Source: Blastobasis lacticolella
Taxonomy: Eukaryota > Arthropoda > Insecta > Lepidoptera > Blastobasidae
Assembly (NCBI GenBank): GCA_905147135.1
Contig: LR990054.1
Coordinates: 11,879,001-11,943,000 of the forward strand
Reading direction: 5' to 3'
DNA: 64,000 nucleotides
The position numbers and the translations under genes were made by a program. Position 1 is the stretch's first letter. Each line of letters begins with the position of its first letter. The notes beneath the pieces were generated by a model. It was given only the letters and a program-made list of their open reading frames with translations. It did no database searches and had not been told where the DNA came from. Shown in pieces: positions 21,781-32,975 of the stretch.

Positions 21781-22369
21781 CGACATCAATGTATTCAACC
21801 CACAACGTGTTTGAATTTCTCACTCAAAAAGTACACACGAATTTTATTGTCGCTGCCTGTCTGCAAACTCCCTCGGTTCGATCCCTGGGGCTTCACCTTT
21901 TTAACCTACCTAACCAGAAGCATAAATGCCACATAAAATATATCATTTTAAAACTGTGTGTGTGACTTTTTTATTTATCTAAAAAGCAGTTACGTGCCTT
22001 GAATGCAAAGGACTTTATTGCAATTACAGTGTCCAATACAATCACGTTCTGAGAAACGAATCTACGCTTAGTTACTCGGAATTAAATGTCGGCAAAGATT
22101 GACGAGTGCCGACCCCTTAGCACCTAGCCTGTGATAGATTATTCTGAGATTTGTTCGCTAGTTGCCTAGTACCTCTGCACCGTTTAGGTAGAAGATGGTA
22201 TTGGATAAATATTGTACTTATTTAGCGTAATAATATTAATGCTAGGTATGAGATTATTCGTGTTTAGTTATTAAATAATTTATTAAACGTTATAATTAAT
22301 ATTGGTCCAAAAACCTTTAAGTGACGACCGGACAAAAATGTTGTTATTTTCAGATAGATTGGACAATTA
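21781..22369. other. Unassigned
   Basis: AT-rich, nothing recognised. Confidence 0.4.
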
Positions 22370-22460
22370 CAAACATACATACAAACATAAAGCTCACGCC
22401 TGTCTCCCACAGGTGGAGTAGGCAAAGACTATATGGACCGTCACTTTGCTCTGTCCTGAC
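22370..22460 (-). mobile_element. RTE-like LINE 3' end, part split by hAT element
   Basis: ACATACATACAAACATAAAG tail (minus strand 3' end), then CTCACGCCTGTCTCCCAC and TTTGCTCTGTCCTGAC, at which the hAT-like element enters. It continues at 24198 with ACAACTCCTCGCC, matching the uninterrupted relative at 28245-28290 in reverse. Confidence 0.8.
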
Positions 22461-24189
22461 TAGGGTTTTCTACCCGGGTACCGGGTATATCCGGGCATTT
22501 AAGGGATGAATACCCGGGTACAATCTTATGTAATACCCGGGTACCCGGGTATTTAAAATAAATTCGTTTATTCGGAAATTTAACGCCTCAAAGAGTTTAA
22601 ATAGCGCATATCTTCTCCAATAAGCCACAAGGGAACTAAAAAAAAACATATTATAAGTCAGGATAAGTTCACGTGTAGTTTATTTTTTGGTGATTGTTTT
22701 CTTTTTTAAATTGAAATTAAACAGACAATTAAATAGTCCATAGACGGCGGTGACTACTTTCCCGTTTCCACTACCCGTCTGTTTGCCTTGTAAAATAAAA
22801 AATAAAAAAAAATTTTTAGAGTCTGTGAAACTTTATTGAAAAGATAATGAAATGCCATTTATATTCGAATATTATTTCCGCGTGCGTAGATGGCCTAATG
22901 TGAACGTCAAATTTTCACACATTTCGCTTCAAACGGCATTTCACTAATAACTTACCGAAAGTTGTGTTTTTTTATAGAAAATAGGCAAGGTATTTGACTG
23001 CCATCTCACCTGATGTTAAGTGCAGATGCAGTCTACAATGGCGCATACCTGTCTATTACATACCTATTCACTCTTGTCTTAAAGAAACCCAAGTTGTACC
23101 GCTCAGGGAAAACATGTGCAGGCAGCGAGTTCTCCCTTGCCGCAACAGAAAAGAGTTAGAAAAACGCTGAGTGCGTATTGGTGGAATGTCGATAATATAG
23201 GGATGGTACGCTGATCTACACCTGAAGCTCCGAAGATGGAATGGGGCCGGTGGAATTAACTCATGTAATTCCGTCGAACATTCCCGAAATTTTCCCGCGC
23301 CAAGAAGTGGTCTATCAATTTCTTGGCGCGTCTCTCAACTGAGTCCAGAGCAGCCAGATAGACCTTGGCAGATCCGTCCCATAGCTGACAACAGTATTCC
23401 ATGAGGAGAGGATGCCTAGTTTCATGCAGCAGTTTTAGCTATGGACTCGATATACCCACCAAAGTCCAGCTTGGAAAACACTTCCATGCCTAGCAGGCGG
23501 AGGCTATCATGTATTTGTAGGGGTATATCCTGGAAAGTTGGAGTCCGACGGAATGTACTTCGTTTGGCGGTGAACAACTATACCTGCGTTTTAGACGCGT
23601 TGAACTGCACAAGACTGGCAACCCCAATCAGAAACATTCTGGAAAGCGTGGTCCATCGATAAATGGGAGACTCTCGAAAAGACTCGACATCCTCTCTCTT
23701 GGCCTTTGCACTGGATGTGTATCTGTCCGTCACTGTGGTGCCATCTGCAAAGCCAAAAGCACCGGACCCGAGCAGATCATTTAAGTGCAACAGGAACAAG
23801 GTGTTCTGTTCTGTACAGGGTTGTGTTCTATCATCCCTAGTTTATCAGCGTAGACCTATTCCCAAAGAAAATAAGCTAATGGATAACTCCATTGATTGCA
23901 CAATCTGGATGTCCAACGTGACATTATTCATTGATGTTAATTTTTTCCTACAAATAAAATTTAGTTTTGCGCTGAAGCCCACCTTTGGTTTGGTTTTGAC
24001 TTTTGTTAGAATAAACACGCAGCGGCCACATGACCGAAAAAAAAGGCTAGTTTCACTGATATAAATATATTTTTCTTTGTTATGTTTCACTTTGAAAATA
24101 AAGATTAAAAAAAATACCGTTTCTTTAAAAAATGGGTCAATACTCGGATAAATAATAATATCAAAAAAGTCGGGTATTCAAAAACCCTA
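22461..24189. mobile_element. hAT-like DNA element with nested LINE
   Basis: Ends TAGGGTTTTCTACCCGGG and, at the right, GGGTATTCAAAAACCCTA. Flanks are GTCCTGAC (22453-22460) and GTGCTGAC (24190-24197), an 8-bp duplication with one mismatch. Subterminal ACCCGGGTA words are repeated near the left end. No transposase frame is seen; most of the interior is an inserted LINE. Confidence 0.82.
22966..23835 (-). mobile_element. CR1/Jockey-like LINE, C-terminal half, nested
   Basis: Minus strand reads FLLHLNDLLGSGAFGFADGT (decayed YADD region), then SLVQFNASKTQVQ, ELHELIPPAPFHLR and AYHPYIIDIPPI, then a 3' UTR with ACATCAGGTGAGATGGCAGT. Close relative of 59950-60830. Many frame breaks. Confidence 0.82.
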
Positions 24190-24197
24190 GTGCTGAC

Positions 24198-24240
24198 ACA
24201 ACTCCTCGCCTCTCTCCCTCTACAACTCTTTTCTTTTCTT
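24198..24240 (-). mobile_element. Rest of the RTE-like LINE split by the hAT element
   Basis: ACAACTCCTCGCCTCTCTCC, then CTACAACTCTTTTC: the minus-strand upstream continuation of the fragment at 22370-22460. Confidence 0.65.
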
Positions 24241-24867
24241 TTCTTTATTAATTTATTATAAATATTATATTAGACATTTGACAAATTACCTATGCTAATA
24301 TTTTGTTTCTTACTGACATTTTCTTTTATATTATTGTATTGTGACATTGACATCACCTACTACTTGTAACGCCTATCACTATGCACCATCAACTCGTCAC
24401 CGTACAAATTATATATATATTATAATATATTTCTAGTTGATAGACTTAGAAATGAATACGCATATCATACACAGAGCAGTGTGTGGTTAAAATATAGTTT
24501 ACTTATCATGATTTCTTTTAACAAATGCTCTCAAATACTTAACCAAAACTTGGTTTTGTAATAAACTTAAACAATTTATTTGACGATAAGAGAAATATTT
24601 TACTTCAGAAGCACGTAATAAATTTACACTATTGATTAGTTGAACGACATGCAACATATCGTGAATATCTTAAATGTTTGGCGTCAAGTTATGGGACTTA
24701 AGAAAAAATACTCACAAGTGATAGTGATGTGAATATACAAATACGTTTCAACGTATTTGTATATAAAATAACGCTCTACAACGAATACCGTAGACGTATA
24801 CGAGAAGCATAAGGGGTACACAAAAAAAAAAAAAAAAAAAAAAAAAAGACATCGGACCGTCGAGATC
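24241..24867. other. AT-rich DNA with 26-base poly(A) run
   Basis: No gene. A run of 26 A at 24822-24847 could be a retroposon tail, but no source element is clear upstream. The 64-codon frame across it is not supported. Confidence 0.5.
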
Positions 24868-25103
24868 CAGATCATCATCAGACCTTAAGAGTCACTTATA
24901 CGTGTGGTACTCATCGGGGCCATTCCGAGAAGCCCAAACACGATAGGGTTATCTCGTTGTGTTCATTGGTTCCTGTCACTACCTTCCGACTCCATCATCA
25001 GACCAGCTCCATGGTACCATATTAATGCAGTGTCTTCTAAGTTACATAAGTATACTAAATTCCAGTTCAGTTGAACGCCGGGGAGTGGATCAAATTAGAT
25101 GTA
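24868..25103 (+). repeat. Interspersed repeat family E, copy 1
   Basis: Shares CATCATCAGACCTTA, CCAAACACGATAGGGTTAT and CTCCATGGTACCATATTAAT-type blocks with 46400-46943, and a short part with 39195-39255. Confidence 0.65.
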
Positions 25104-25261
25104 AAGGGCATAATCCTCCCTCAGATGCAGGCCGGTAAAAACAGAATGAACTCATAGTCGAGTTGTTTGTGCTTTCTCCCGAGATCGCACGATGCATCGT
25201 GCCAGTTTCGACTTACTTATGACGACCTATGCTTATATTTTACATATATAGGTATACATAC

Positions 25262-25440
25262 TAGTGACCCACCCCGGCTTCGTACGGGTACGGTCTTACA
25301 ATAATAATAAAAAAAAAAAAACCTCATGAGCTGCTCTGGCTGTTGATGGGAATCGCTTGGAAGTCCGTTCAGTGATTTTTGAGTTTATAGTATAGGTACA
25401 GACAGATAGATGGACAGACGGACGCGTATTTTATAACATT
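25262..25440 (+). repeat. Interspersed repeat beginning ACTAGTGACCCACCCCGGC
   Basis: Recognisable start common in lepidopteran repeats, an AAT-rich stretch, and an end with CAGACAGATAGATGGACAGA. Class uncertain. Confidence 0.5.
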
Positions 25441-25464
25441 GTGTTGTGTAGGTAATTCCTTTTA

Positions 25465-25975
25465 TTTTTTATATATATATATATTTTTTTTTCCATTAAC
25501 TAAGGGTAGACACAGAAAATAAGGCAAAGTTCACCTACTCACTTACGAAATTGTAATATTAATGTGTTTGGAGGTGGGTACTAGCACTAGGATAACAAAA
25601 AAAGATTGGTAGGTACTTACCGGTACAGATATGGCGCGCAAGCGTGCGAAAGTGTTTTAACATGGTATCACTATAATTATAATATGTATGTAGGTATGCA
25701 CTTTGTACCATGGGCAGTCAGACTTCTTCCTCCTTTGTTGTGAGGTTGCGTTTGCCGGCAGATTGGCTTGCCCGTCGCCGGGACAGAGCGCAGCGCCGAC
25801 CGGCGCGCTTGGGGGAGCTAATCCGAATGACTAGCTTGGCTAGACTAGCTGGGAGCGAGTCGGGTGCCTGCGCCCGCCTCGCCCCGCCCCCCCTCTGGCG
25901 CACGCGACGCGTTTAATGGTTAAGAGTTGTCATTTATGTTTTTTATATATATATATATTTTTTTTATTACACACA
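25465..25975. other. GC-rich island between two TA/T-rich repeats
   Basis: 25735-25915 is strongly GC- and CpG-rich in AT-rich surroundings, flanked at 25465-25495 and 25938-25970 by near-identical TTTTTTATATATATATATAT tracts followed by T runs. Frames on both strands are Arg/Ala-rich and look compositional. It could be a promoter with 5' UTR, or an inserted element. Confidence 0.45.
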
Positions 25976-26029
25976 TATTTATAATTAAAATTATTTTAGT
26001 ATAAGTAGGTATATTATAGGTATATATTT

Positions 26030-26289
26030 TAGTTTGAGCTTACGGCACAATGATCCGGACCTCACTCCGCGGGACTCGCGGAAGACCAGCGCCGCGGCTC
26101 AGGCCGTGGCATACGCTGAGCGAGGTCCTATTGTCGTCAGGGGTACCACTACAGCAGTTCCGATGCTATGAGTATTGTGTATTGTTTACTGTCTGTAATT
26201 ATATGTGTATTGTGAACTTGTGATGTGGTGTCCTGAGACAATAAATGTATTTCATTTCATTTCATTTCATTTCATTTCATTTCATTTCA
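26030..26289 (+). mobile_element. LINE 3' end with (ATTTC)n tail
   Basis: Body with GACTCGCGGAAGACCAGCGC, then TGAGACAATAAATGT (poly(A) signal) and ten ATTTC-type repeats. Typical 5'-truncated LINE ending. Confidence 0.6.
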
Positions 26290-28196
26290 ACGAAATATCG
26301 AAATAAATAATTGAATAAAAGCACATCTCAATATTAAACGAGTCTAGAATTTAATTTTAATCTACTTGTTTGATGACTCAAATTGATTTGCTTCATAGAA
26401 ATTAAATATCTCTATACCCAGTCTGATGAAACATTACATCGAGTTTATAGTACCTAAAATGTATTTATATTGTTTACTTTTAACTCCCTACATTATTAAT
26501 TTTGGTCTAAAGGAATTCCACATCGAATCTATTTGCTTACGTATTTTTGTTTGCGTTGTTTAAATTTAATCGACTCAGTAAATATAAAACGTCGTATGTA
26601 CATCACTAGCTGGTCTAACATTTAACTATTTTCGGATTATCAGGAACATTTTGTAAAATTTATGGATGTGTGAACGTTGTAAGAGCAGTCGCTTAGACCT
26701 CATAAAATTAGAAATGTTTAATTTTTTTGTTTGTTTGAAATATTGAACTGTGGGAATTCAAAGCAAGGTGGCCAGGGTAGTAGGAACGGGACAGTCAGCC
26801 CCTGGGTCGCGTCGCGTGAACATCATCGTATCCATTTCCGTAACTAAGAAGGCTTTTTTCAAATTTCCTCGAAAAATTCATTACAACTCGCGTGTAGTTT
26901 GTTAAATTAATTTGGGCTTTATTATTTTGTGTTATTTTTCAGCTTTGTGTTGTTTCTTTCGTTCTCTATCTATTTCTTATCTCCGTAGTGTCAGTGATTT
27001 GGTTTGTTTTACATTTGTCTTTGTTTCTAAGTTTCGGAAGCGTAAGTTACATTCTCATTACTTTTATGGTAGTTAAGAGTATTATTAATTAAGGCTCTTA
27101 GAGATATCAACGTAAGTGTGAAAGGTGATTAAACAGATTTTTTTGGGGAAAAGATTACCTAATTAAATATCATCAGTACTCACCCTCACTGAATAAAAAA
27201 CTATAAAACTAACCTGGGACACAGTTTCGGATGTGACATCGAATACACTCTAAGAGAATGAGTTCGGCACGAATCCCGACTTGGTCTTCATTGGCCTAGG
27301 CTCTCTAACTAAGTCTACGCCTAGGTTCGCCGCCGAATTCTGGTACGATTTTGACCCATGTTCCGTTTAATACCCTTTGTGCCTTTAAAGCTTTAATGAC
27401 ATTATCCTACGGACATGAATCTCGAGTTTGGATCGAAACCTGGTCTGAGTCGTTATCGACCCTCACACTAGGCACACAACTTACACACGCGAATAAAATA
27501 TAAATCAACGACGATGTGATTTTATGTGTTATCAAAGAGTTAATATAAAATCTTGCTGTTTAAAAAACGGTGTGTTTATTAGGCATTATTCGTTTTCTTA
27601 TTGTAGGTACCAAAATTGTTATAACGACTGATGATTGTGCCATAACACTTTAATAATCAAATATAAATAATAGTCTCTCCTTTGACTCTTGAGTCGATAG
27701 ATAGGACCATAATAATGCCTGACGAGATGATCGGAATATGTGTGACGGTTTTAGCGAAGTAGACAATAGGTCACTGGTTCGTTTGATGTCAAAGGCTTTG
27801 CTGGTTGGCTGGTAATATTTAAGTGTATATGAGGTGTGATGGGTGTGTCTCAGTTTCCTTATCGATTTGGTAGGTTTTCCGAGACCTAAAGGCCTCTATT
27901 CTATATTATTTAGGTGAGGATAGCGTTAGGGTTTCGCAATCATAGGGTTAGAGTGGCCACAGAAGAAAGAAGAATCCGTTGCCGTTTCGAGTGCTGTCAA
28001 AGCTAAGTCGCATGTTTACTTTATACTTTGTTTGATTTCTTATACGGATTTTATAAATTGTTTGACTATTTCGATTTGCGTGAATTACATTTAAATCATC
28101 TTATTGACGGATTTTATGTTTCACTCGTTTCAAATGGCGCGGATTTTGATGTTTGACTTCACTTTTATTTACGTAAACTAAATTTTAAAAAATCTG
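26290..28196. other. Unassigned, about 1.9 kb
   Basis: No gene, RNA or clear repeat. The block 26740-26860 and the block 27220-27480 are less AT-rich. No splice-supported exon found. Confidence 0.45.
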
Positions 28197-28355
28197 GGGT
28201 CCGAAGTGGTAAGAATAAAAGAAGATGTATGAAAAGAGTTGTGGATATATGCGAGGCTAGGGAATTGTGTCAGGACAGAGCAAAGTGGCGGTCCATAGTC
28301 TCTGCCTCCCCGACCTGTGGGACACAGGCGTGAGCTTTATGTATGTATGTGTAAT
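28197..28355 (+). mobile_element. RTE-like LINE 3' end with TATG tail
   Basis: GGGGTCCGAAGTGGTAAGAA, then a frame reading KRVVDICEARELCQDRAKWR, then the GTGGGACACAGGCGTGAGC ending and (TATG)n. It shares its first part with the minus-strand copy at 28838-29280. Confidence 0.8.
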
Positions 28356-28539
28356 TTTATTTATTTGCGAATATCATCCGAATTGAATGCGGTTGATTTA
28401 CAGAGTATTGCTATAAACTAACATACTCCTTGTGACGTTTTTCAAAATGTATACACAACGTAATGGGTCTGAAAATTTAATTGATAACAAGACGATCACT
28501 CGCTTACGGCCAAATCACAATATGTCCAATGATATTTAT

Positions 28540-28837
28540 TATGTTATATCTACTTTTTATAGATACTCGTATGTGTGTATTTATACAGACAGATAGGTAT
28601 TAGGGTGACTGAGAAGTTACATACTGTGTAATTTTGTATTGTATTTTTATTATATTCTCATGTCATTTTTATTAATTATTTAATTTACTTTTCACAATGA
28701 AACTATCTAATTATTTCTAGTACCTTATGTATATTTTAAATGATTATTATAAATATTGACGATATCTTATATAATTAATATAATATTGATAAATGTAAGG
28801 CTGTAACGAGATAATCAATAAATCTAAATCTAAATCA
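28540..28837 (+). mobile_element. LINE-like tail ending (AAATCT)n
   Basis: AT-rich body, AATCAATAAATCTAAATCTA with poly(A) signal and short hexamer tail, inserted against the RTE-like fragment that follows. Confidence 0.45.
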
Positions 28838-29280
28838 TACTTCTCCTTTTATTCTTACCACTTCGGACCCCAGCTTTTTTGAGAACATTACTGATCTGAT
28901 CTCTTTCGTCAATCTTCTGTCATCCATTCGCTCTACATGCCCGAACCATCTTAACATCCCTCTTTCTATTTTTGCCACTACATCATCTTTCATGCCACAC
29001 CTTTCACGGATCACTATATTTTTCACTCTATCACTCAATTTCACTCCACATAGTTTGTACTGCTTTTTATTATGTATTTTATCCCATATATGTATCTAGT
29101 GTGCAAATAAAGAGTTTTTGTATTGTATTGTATTGTATAGTTTCCTCATTTCCACCGCGTTTATTAAATTCTACTTTCATTCCCTTCTGCCATAATACCC
29201 AACATTCACTACCATATGTTGGCGTGGGAAGCAAAACTGCGTTATGCAAAGCAAGCCGTACTTTTTGCGGCAAACTTTAC
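28838..29280 (-). mobile_element. RTE-like LINE ORF fragment, interrupted
   Basis: Minus strand reads KVRLALHNAVLLPTPTYGSE, CWVLWQKGMK, then (after the small insertion) KLSDRVKNIVIRERCGMKDD, AKIERGMLRWFGHVERMDD and RRLTKEI. This is the region after the RT of a lepidopteran RTE-type LINE. The two halves join once the insertion at 29057-29136 is removed. Confidence 0.85.
29057..29136 (+). mobile_element. 80-bp LINE tail inserted in the RTE-like fragment
   Basis: Ends TGCAAATAAAGAGTTTTTG (poly(A) signal) and (TATTG)n. Flanked by 7-bp direct repeats ATAGTTT at 29050-29056 and 29137-29143. An extremely 5'-truncated copy. Confidence 0.8.
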
Positions 29281-29479
29281 ATTTTTTACTAAATCTCCAA
29301 ACTAGTGCACTTATGTTCATTACTATGTAGGTACCACTGGGGGTATAGTAGGTACTAAATATTGTTATTTCAATACCTCGTAACAACCATTGGCACAACA
29401 TTATTTTTAGGAATTGTTTACTCTATCGGGAACTTTTTTCAGGACGGCTCTTTTAATTTTACTTCTTCATTAATATTTG
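29281..29479. other. Unassigned
   Basis: No gene recognised. Confidence 0.4.
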
Positions 29480-29610
29480 GAATGTGAAATTTATTTTCGG
29501 AATTGAAAAACTCTCTCCCGCATGAGGTACGTGACAGTTCATCACTGTCTATATTCAAAAAGCGAGTGAAAGACCACTACCTGTCCCTGTCTAGTCCATA
29601 AATTTTATAT
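29480..29610 (+). mobile_element. LINE C-terminal fragment
   Basis: Reads ELKNSLPHEVRDSSSLSIFK, then KRVKDHYLSLSSP and stop, the WNSLPxxVR...FKxRLK ending of CR1/L2/Jockey-type ORF2. Confidence 0.65.
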
Positions 29611-29660
29611 ATTTGTATTGATATGTAGTAATATTTAAGTGTATAAGTATGTATGTAAGT

Positions 29661-29912
29661 ATATCATCATCACAGCCCGTAACAGTCCACTGCTGGACTT
29701 AGGGCAGGAAAGGGGAGGTTATTGCCATAATCTCCACGCTTCGCAGGTGGGTTGGAGATCGCAGTGTTTAAAAATAACAATGGAAAATGCTGCTGCCCAT
29801 TTTCCAGACTACGGAGACTCTTGATCTTTTGCCTCGAAAACATTAGTCGCCTTGTACGACACCCATGAGTGTAAGAGGTTGGTGCTATTCTACTCTGCCG
29901 GACACCACACGG
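29661..29912 (+). repeat. Interspersed repeat family A, copy 1
   Basis: Runs from CATCATCACAGCCCGTAAC to GGACACCACACGG; contains AGTCGCCTTGTACGACACCC. Matches 45955-46207 and 56166-56410 in reverse. Confidence 0.75.
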
Positions 29913-30009
29913 CCAGTAAGTATATATTTATATAATATATAAAAATTGGTCATATTCATATGTATTTTATAATTATTCATTAATTGTGCGCGTCGTATCT
30001 GCATTTCTT

Positions 30010-30145
30010 AGCTAAACATATTCTTTCTGTAGGCTTGCTGGAAGAAATTTCTTTTAGAAATAAGTAGTGCCTGTTGTGTCAGTTATATCTATGTTATATC
30101 TCTGTATTTCTTTATTGTGTGCAATAAATAGTTAAATAAATAAAG
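30010..30145 (+). mobile_element. LINE 3' tail, TAAA-type
   Basis: GTAGGCTTGCTGGAAGAAAT, then GTGCAATAAATAGTTAAAT. Same family as 17139-17270. Confidence 0.65.
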
Positions 30146-31089
30146 TTATTATCTGAAATTTAAATAACATGAATTGTTATTTTAATGTTATATTAAAATT
30201 ATAGTATATCATAACCTACTTATTGCCGCGACTCGCCTGCCGAAGGTCCAGCCGATCGTTTATCTATACACTCGCAGTGTTTTATAGGTGACATATTACC
30301 CGGAATTACGTCGTGTTCGGCGTAGCGCCGAATCTTTCAAGGAGCGCTGTTTCAGAGAGAAAATCACAGCAAGTATCAAGACAAGTAAAACATACTTGAA
30401 ACAATATCAGTATTGTATAAAGTTTCATTCATTTCAGAATAAAATAATATTGATACAAAGACATTTTTACGAAGTACAAAATGAACTGTATTAGAATATC
30501 AATAACCACCTCTTTATAAATATTTGAAAGGCGTTTTCCTCCTCCAAATGACGTCTATCATCAAGATTTTACGAGAACAATTGTTACCGAATAAAAAGTA
30601 CCTTGTTCGTTTAATGAAACGGAACGAGAAAAAAAAACTTTGTCCGAAGAAAAGTGTCTTGGCAATAAAAAAGTTAAACTCTCAAAACGAGGCGGGTGGA
30701 CTTTGCTGCATAGAATATTTTACAATGATGAAAGAGCTCAGTCACTGAAATGTTTGGTACCCATTTCACTCATTGAATACATGAATACTTTTTCTTTAAG
30801 TCCTTAAAAAAAATTGATTGCTACACTACTGCGACGCATCTATACGGCGCTATACTATGTACTTATAATGTAGAGTGTTTAATATGTGTAACAAGTGGTG
30901 AATTTATCGTAATTTATGTATACCTACTGATATTATAAAGGCGAAAAATTTTTATGATTTAGGAGTAATATTCGAAAGCTAAGGCGAATCCGAAAGCTCT
31001 GTACCGGTTTCAAAAACTCCTTCATTGTCTAGAAGCCTTTTTTAAGCAAGAAGATTTTTCATTATCTATTCTTTCAAGGATAATAAATA
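30146..31089. other. Unassigned
   Basis: A less AT-rich block at 30225-30360 followed by AT-rich DNA; Lys-rich frames at 30288-30494 and 30524-30748 have no support. Confidence 0.45.
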
Positions 31090-31225
31090 ATCTATGAAAT
31101 TAGCGTTTTTTGGCGAAAATAACGAGATGTGGAATATTACTACAAGCAAATTTTTCAATTACATGGAAATGATCAATCCGATTACGATGAAATTTTGTGG
31201 GTATAATCAGACAATATTAAGCAAA
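31090..31225 (+). repeat. Interspersed repeat family H, copy 1
   Basis: GAAATTAGCGTTTT, GGCGAAAAT, CCGATTACGATGAAA and TATAATCAGAC are shared, in order, with 40005-40160. Confidence 0.6.
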
Positions 31226-32532
31226 TTTATCTAAAGGAGACTGGGCAAAAGTGGTCTATGAACCACTAATGATGATGATGATGTTAATGTGCTTTAGCTG
31301 CATATTTGAACAACATGGCATCAAAATCGGTCGCTGCAGTTCCGAGAAAAAAGCATTTGTTTATGACATTTGTATGGCAAGTACCGTATTATTTAAACCA
31401 ACAGCGACATGGTTACGGAGCATAAGTTGAGCACCCTCCACTATGTTCTTATGTCGCATGTCATCGAAATCGGTCCCGGCAGTATCGAGAAAAATGCATG
31501 CGTTTGTCACATTTGTATGAAAAGAGCCGTATTCCTGAATCAGCAGCAACATGGTTTCAAAGTATAGGTAGAGCACCTACGTCTATGTTCTTATGGCGCA
31601 CATCAAAATCGCTCAAGGCAGTTTCGAGAAAAATTCATAACTTTTGCATATTTGTATGTCATGTACTGTTTTCTTTGAACCAGCAGCGACATGGTTGCGT
31701 AAAATAGATTGAGCACTTTAAACTATGTTCTTATGCCTCACGACATGAAAATCGGTCCCGGCAGTTTCGAGGACAATGCCTGGATTTTGCACATTTATAT
31801 GACAAGTGCCGAATATACTTGAAAGTGCTTAACTTATACTATCTAACCATGTCGCTGCTAGTTAAAATAATGCGGCAATTGACATAAAAATGTTTCAAAA
31901 CATGCATTTTTCTCGAAACTGCAGGGTAAGATTTTGACGTCGTGCAGCATAAGATTATAGTAGAATGTGCTTAACCTGTACTTCGTAACCATATCACTGC
32001 TGGTTTAAAGAATATGTCATTTTTCATACAAATGTGCAAAAGACATGAATTTTTCTCTAAACAGCCGGAAGCGGTTTTGATGTCATGCAGTGTAAGAATA
32101 TAGTTAAAGATATTCAACGTAAAGGTAGGGGAGACAGGGGCATGTACTAACAGATTTTACTATTTTATCAATTGAACGGAATTTATACTAGCTAGGGATA
32201 TAATTTTTAAACCCTTTGAAGCGTCAACTACCTCTCTATGATTTTTAATTAAAAACCCCAACTAATGCCTTGTATTTTAGCCGCAAACATACGTTTTATA
32301 AAAAAAGATACTTGTTAATATTTGCCCCAGTTTGGGGGTAAATTTTAACTACCTTGGGGTAAGTATTAACAATAGTACCTTGATATGATTATGATAATAT
32401 TTCATAAATATGAGTAGAAAATAAAAGAGAGTATATCATATTTAACGTTTATACTATCAGAAAGTTATCAACTTGTAATATTAAATTTATTTTTTGTACT
32501 ATTTGTGGCAAATAGTACAAAAGATCCAATCT

Positions 32533-32799
32533 GGTCAGGTTGCCCTGGTACCAGGGTCACGGAGTCAGATAGCAGTCGCTCCGCCAAATCTTGGATCATG
32601 GTCAAGGCAAACCCCGGGCCGGGATATTAACGCCAAAATGATTATTATAATATTTTTCAAAAGAGTATTTGTTGCATAAAAAAACTTTTTAGCGTTAATG
32701 TCCCAGTTGTGCTCTTTCGAGGGCCCGGGGTCCGCCTTGACTATAGTGGAGCGACTGCCATCGGACCTCCATGACCGTGCTACCAGAGGAGCCTGACCT
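32533..32799. repeat. Inverted pair of family B repeats
   Basis: Left copy (32533-32637) GGTCAGGTTGCCCTGGTACC to GGATATTAACGCC; right copy (32687-32799) runs GCGTTAATGTCCCAG to GGAGCCTGACC in reverse. About 50 bp of AT-rich loop separates them. Confidence 0.75.
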
Positions 32800-32975
32800 G
32801 AATGGATCATGGTTACACATTCAGGCGCCTGAATGTGCAAGTTTCGTCACGATGTTTTCCCTCACCGTAAGAGCATTGGTTAGGTTTCAACTAATGGACA
32901 AAACTCATGGCCGCATAGGATTCGAACCTAGTACCTCTCGCTTACGAGTCGGATACCCTAACCGCTCGGTCATGT
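32800..32975 (-). mobile_element. tRNA-derived SINE head and body
   Basis: Minus strand: ACCGAGCGGTTAGGG (A-box-like), an anticodon-arm-like CTCGTAAGCGAG, and GGTTCGAATCC (perfect B box), followed by a body with GTGAGGGAAAACATCGTGAC. The acceptor ends do not pair, so this is a SINE rather than a working tRNA. Confidence 0.65.

Noticed and set aside
25710..25916. Arg/Ala-rich frames on both strands of the GC island
   Set aside because: Both strands are open because the block lacks AT-rich stop codons; no domain or splice context.
28197..29280. Twin-priming inversion of one RTE-like LINE
   Set aside because: The + and - pieces overlap in element coordinates and lie in the wrong order for a 5' inversion; they are better read as two insertions.
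31300..32120. CRISPR-like array of spaced repeats
   Set aside because: Units are ~141 bp, contiguous, diverged and occur in both orientations; the host is an insect.
32905..32972. tRNA gene on the minus strand
   Set aside because: A and B boxes are present but the acceptor halves do not pair and a SINE body follows.
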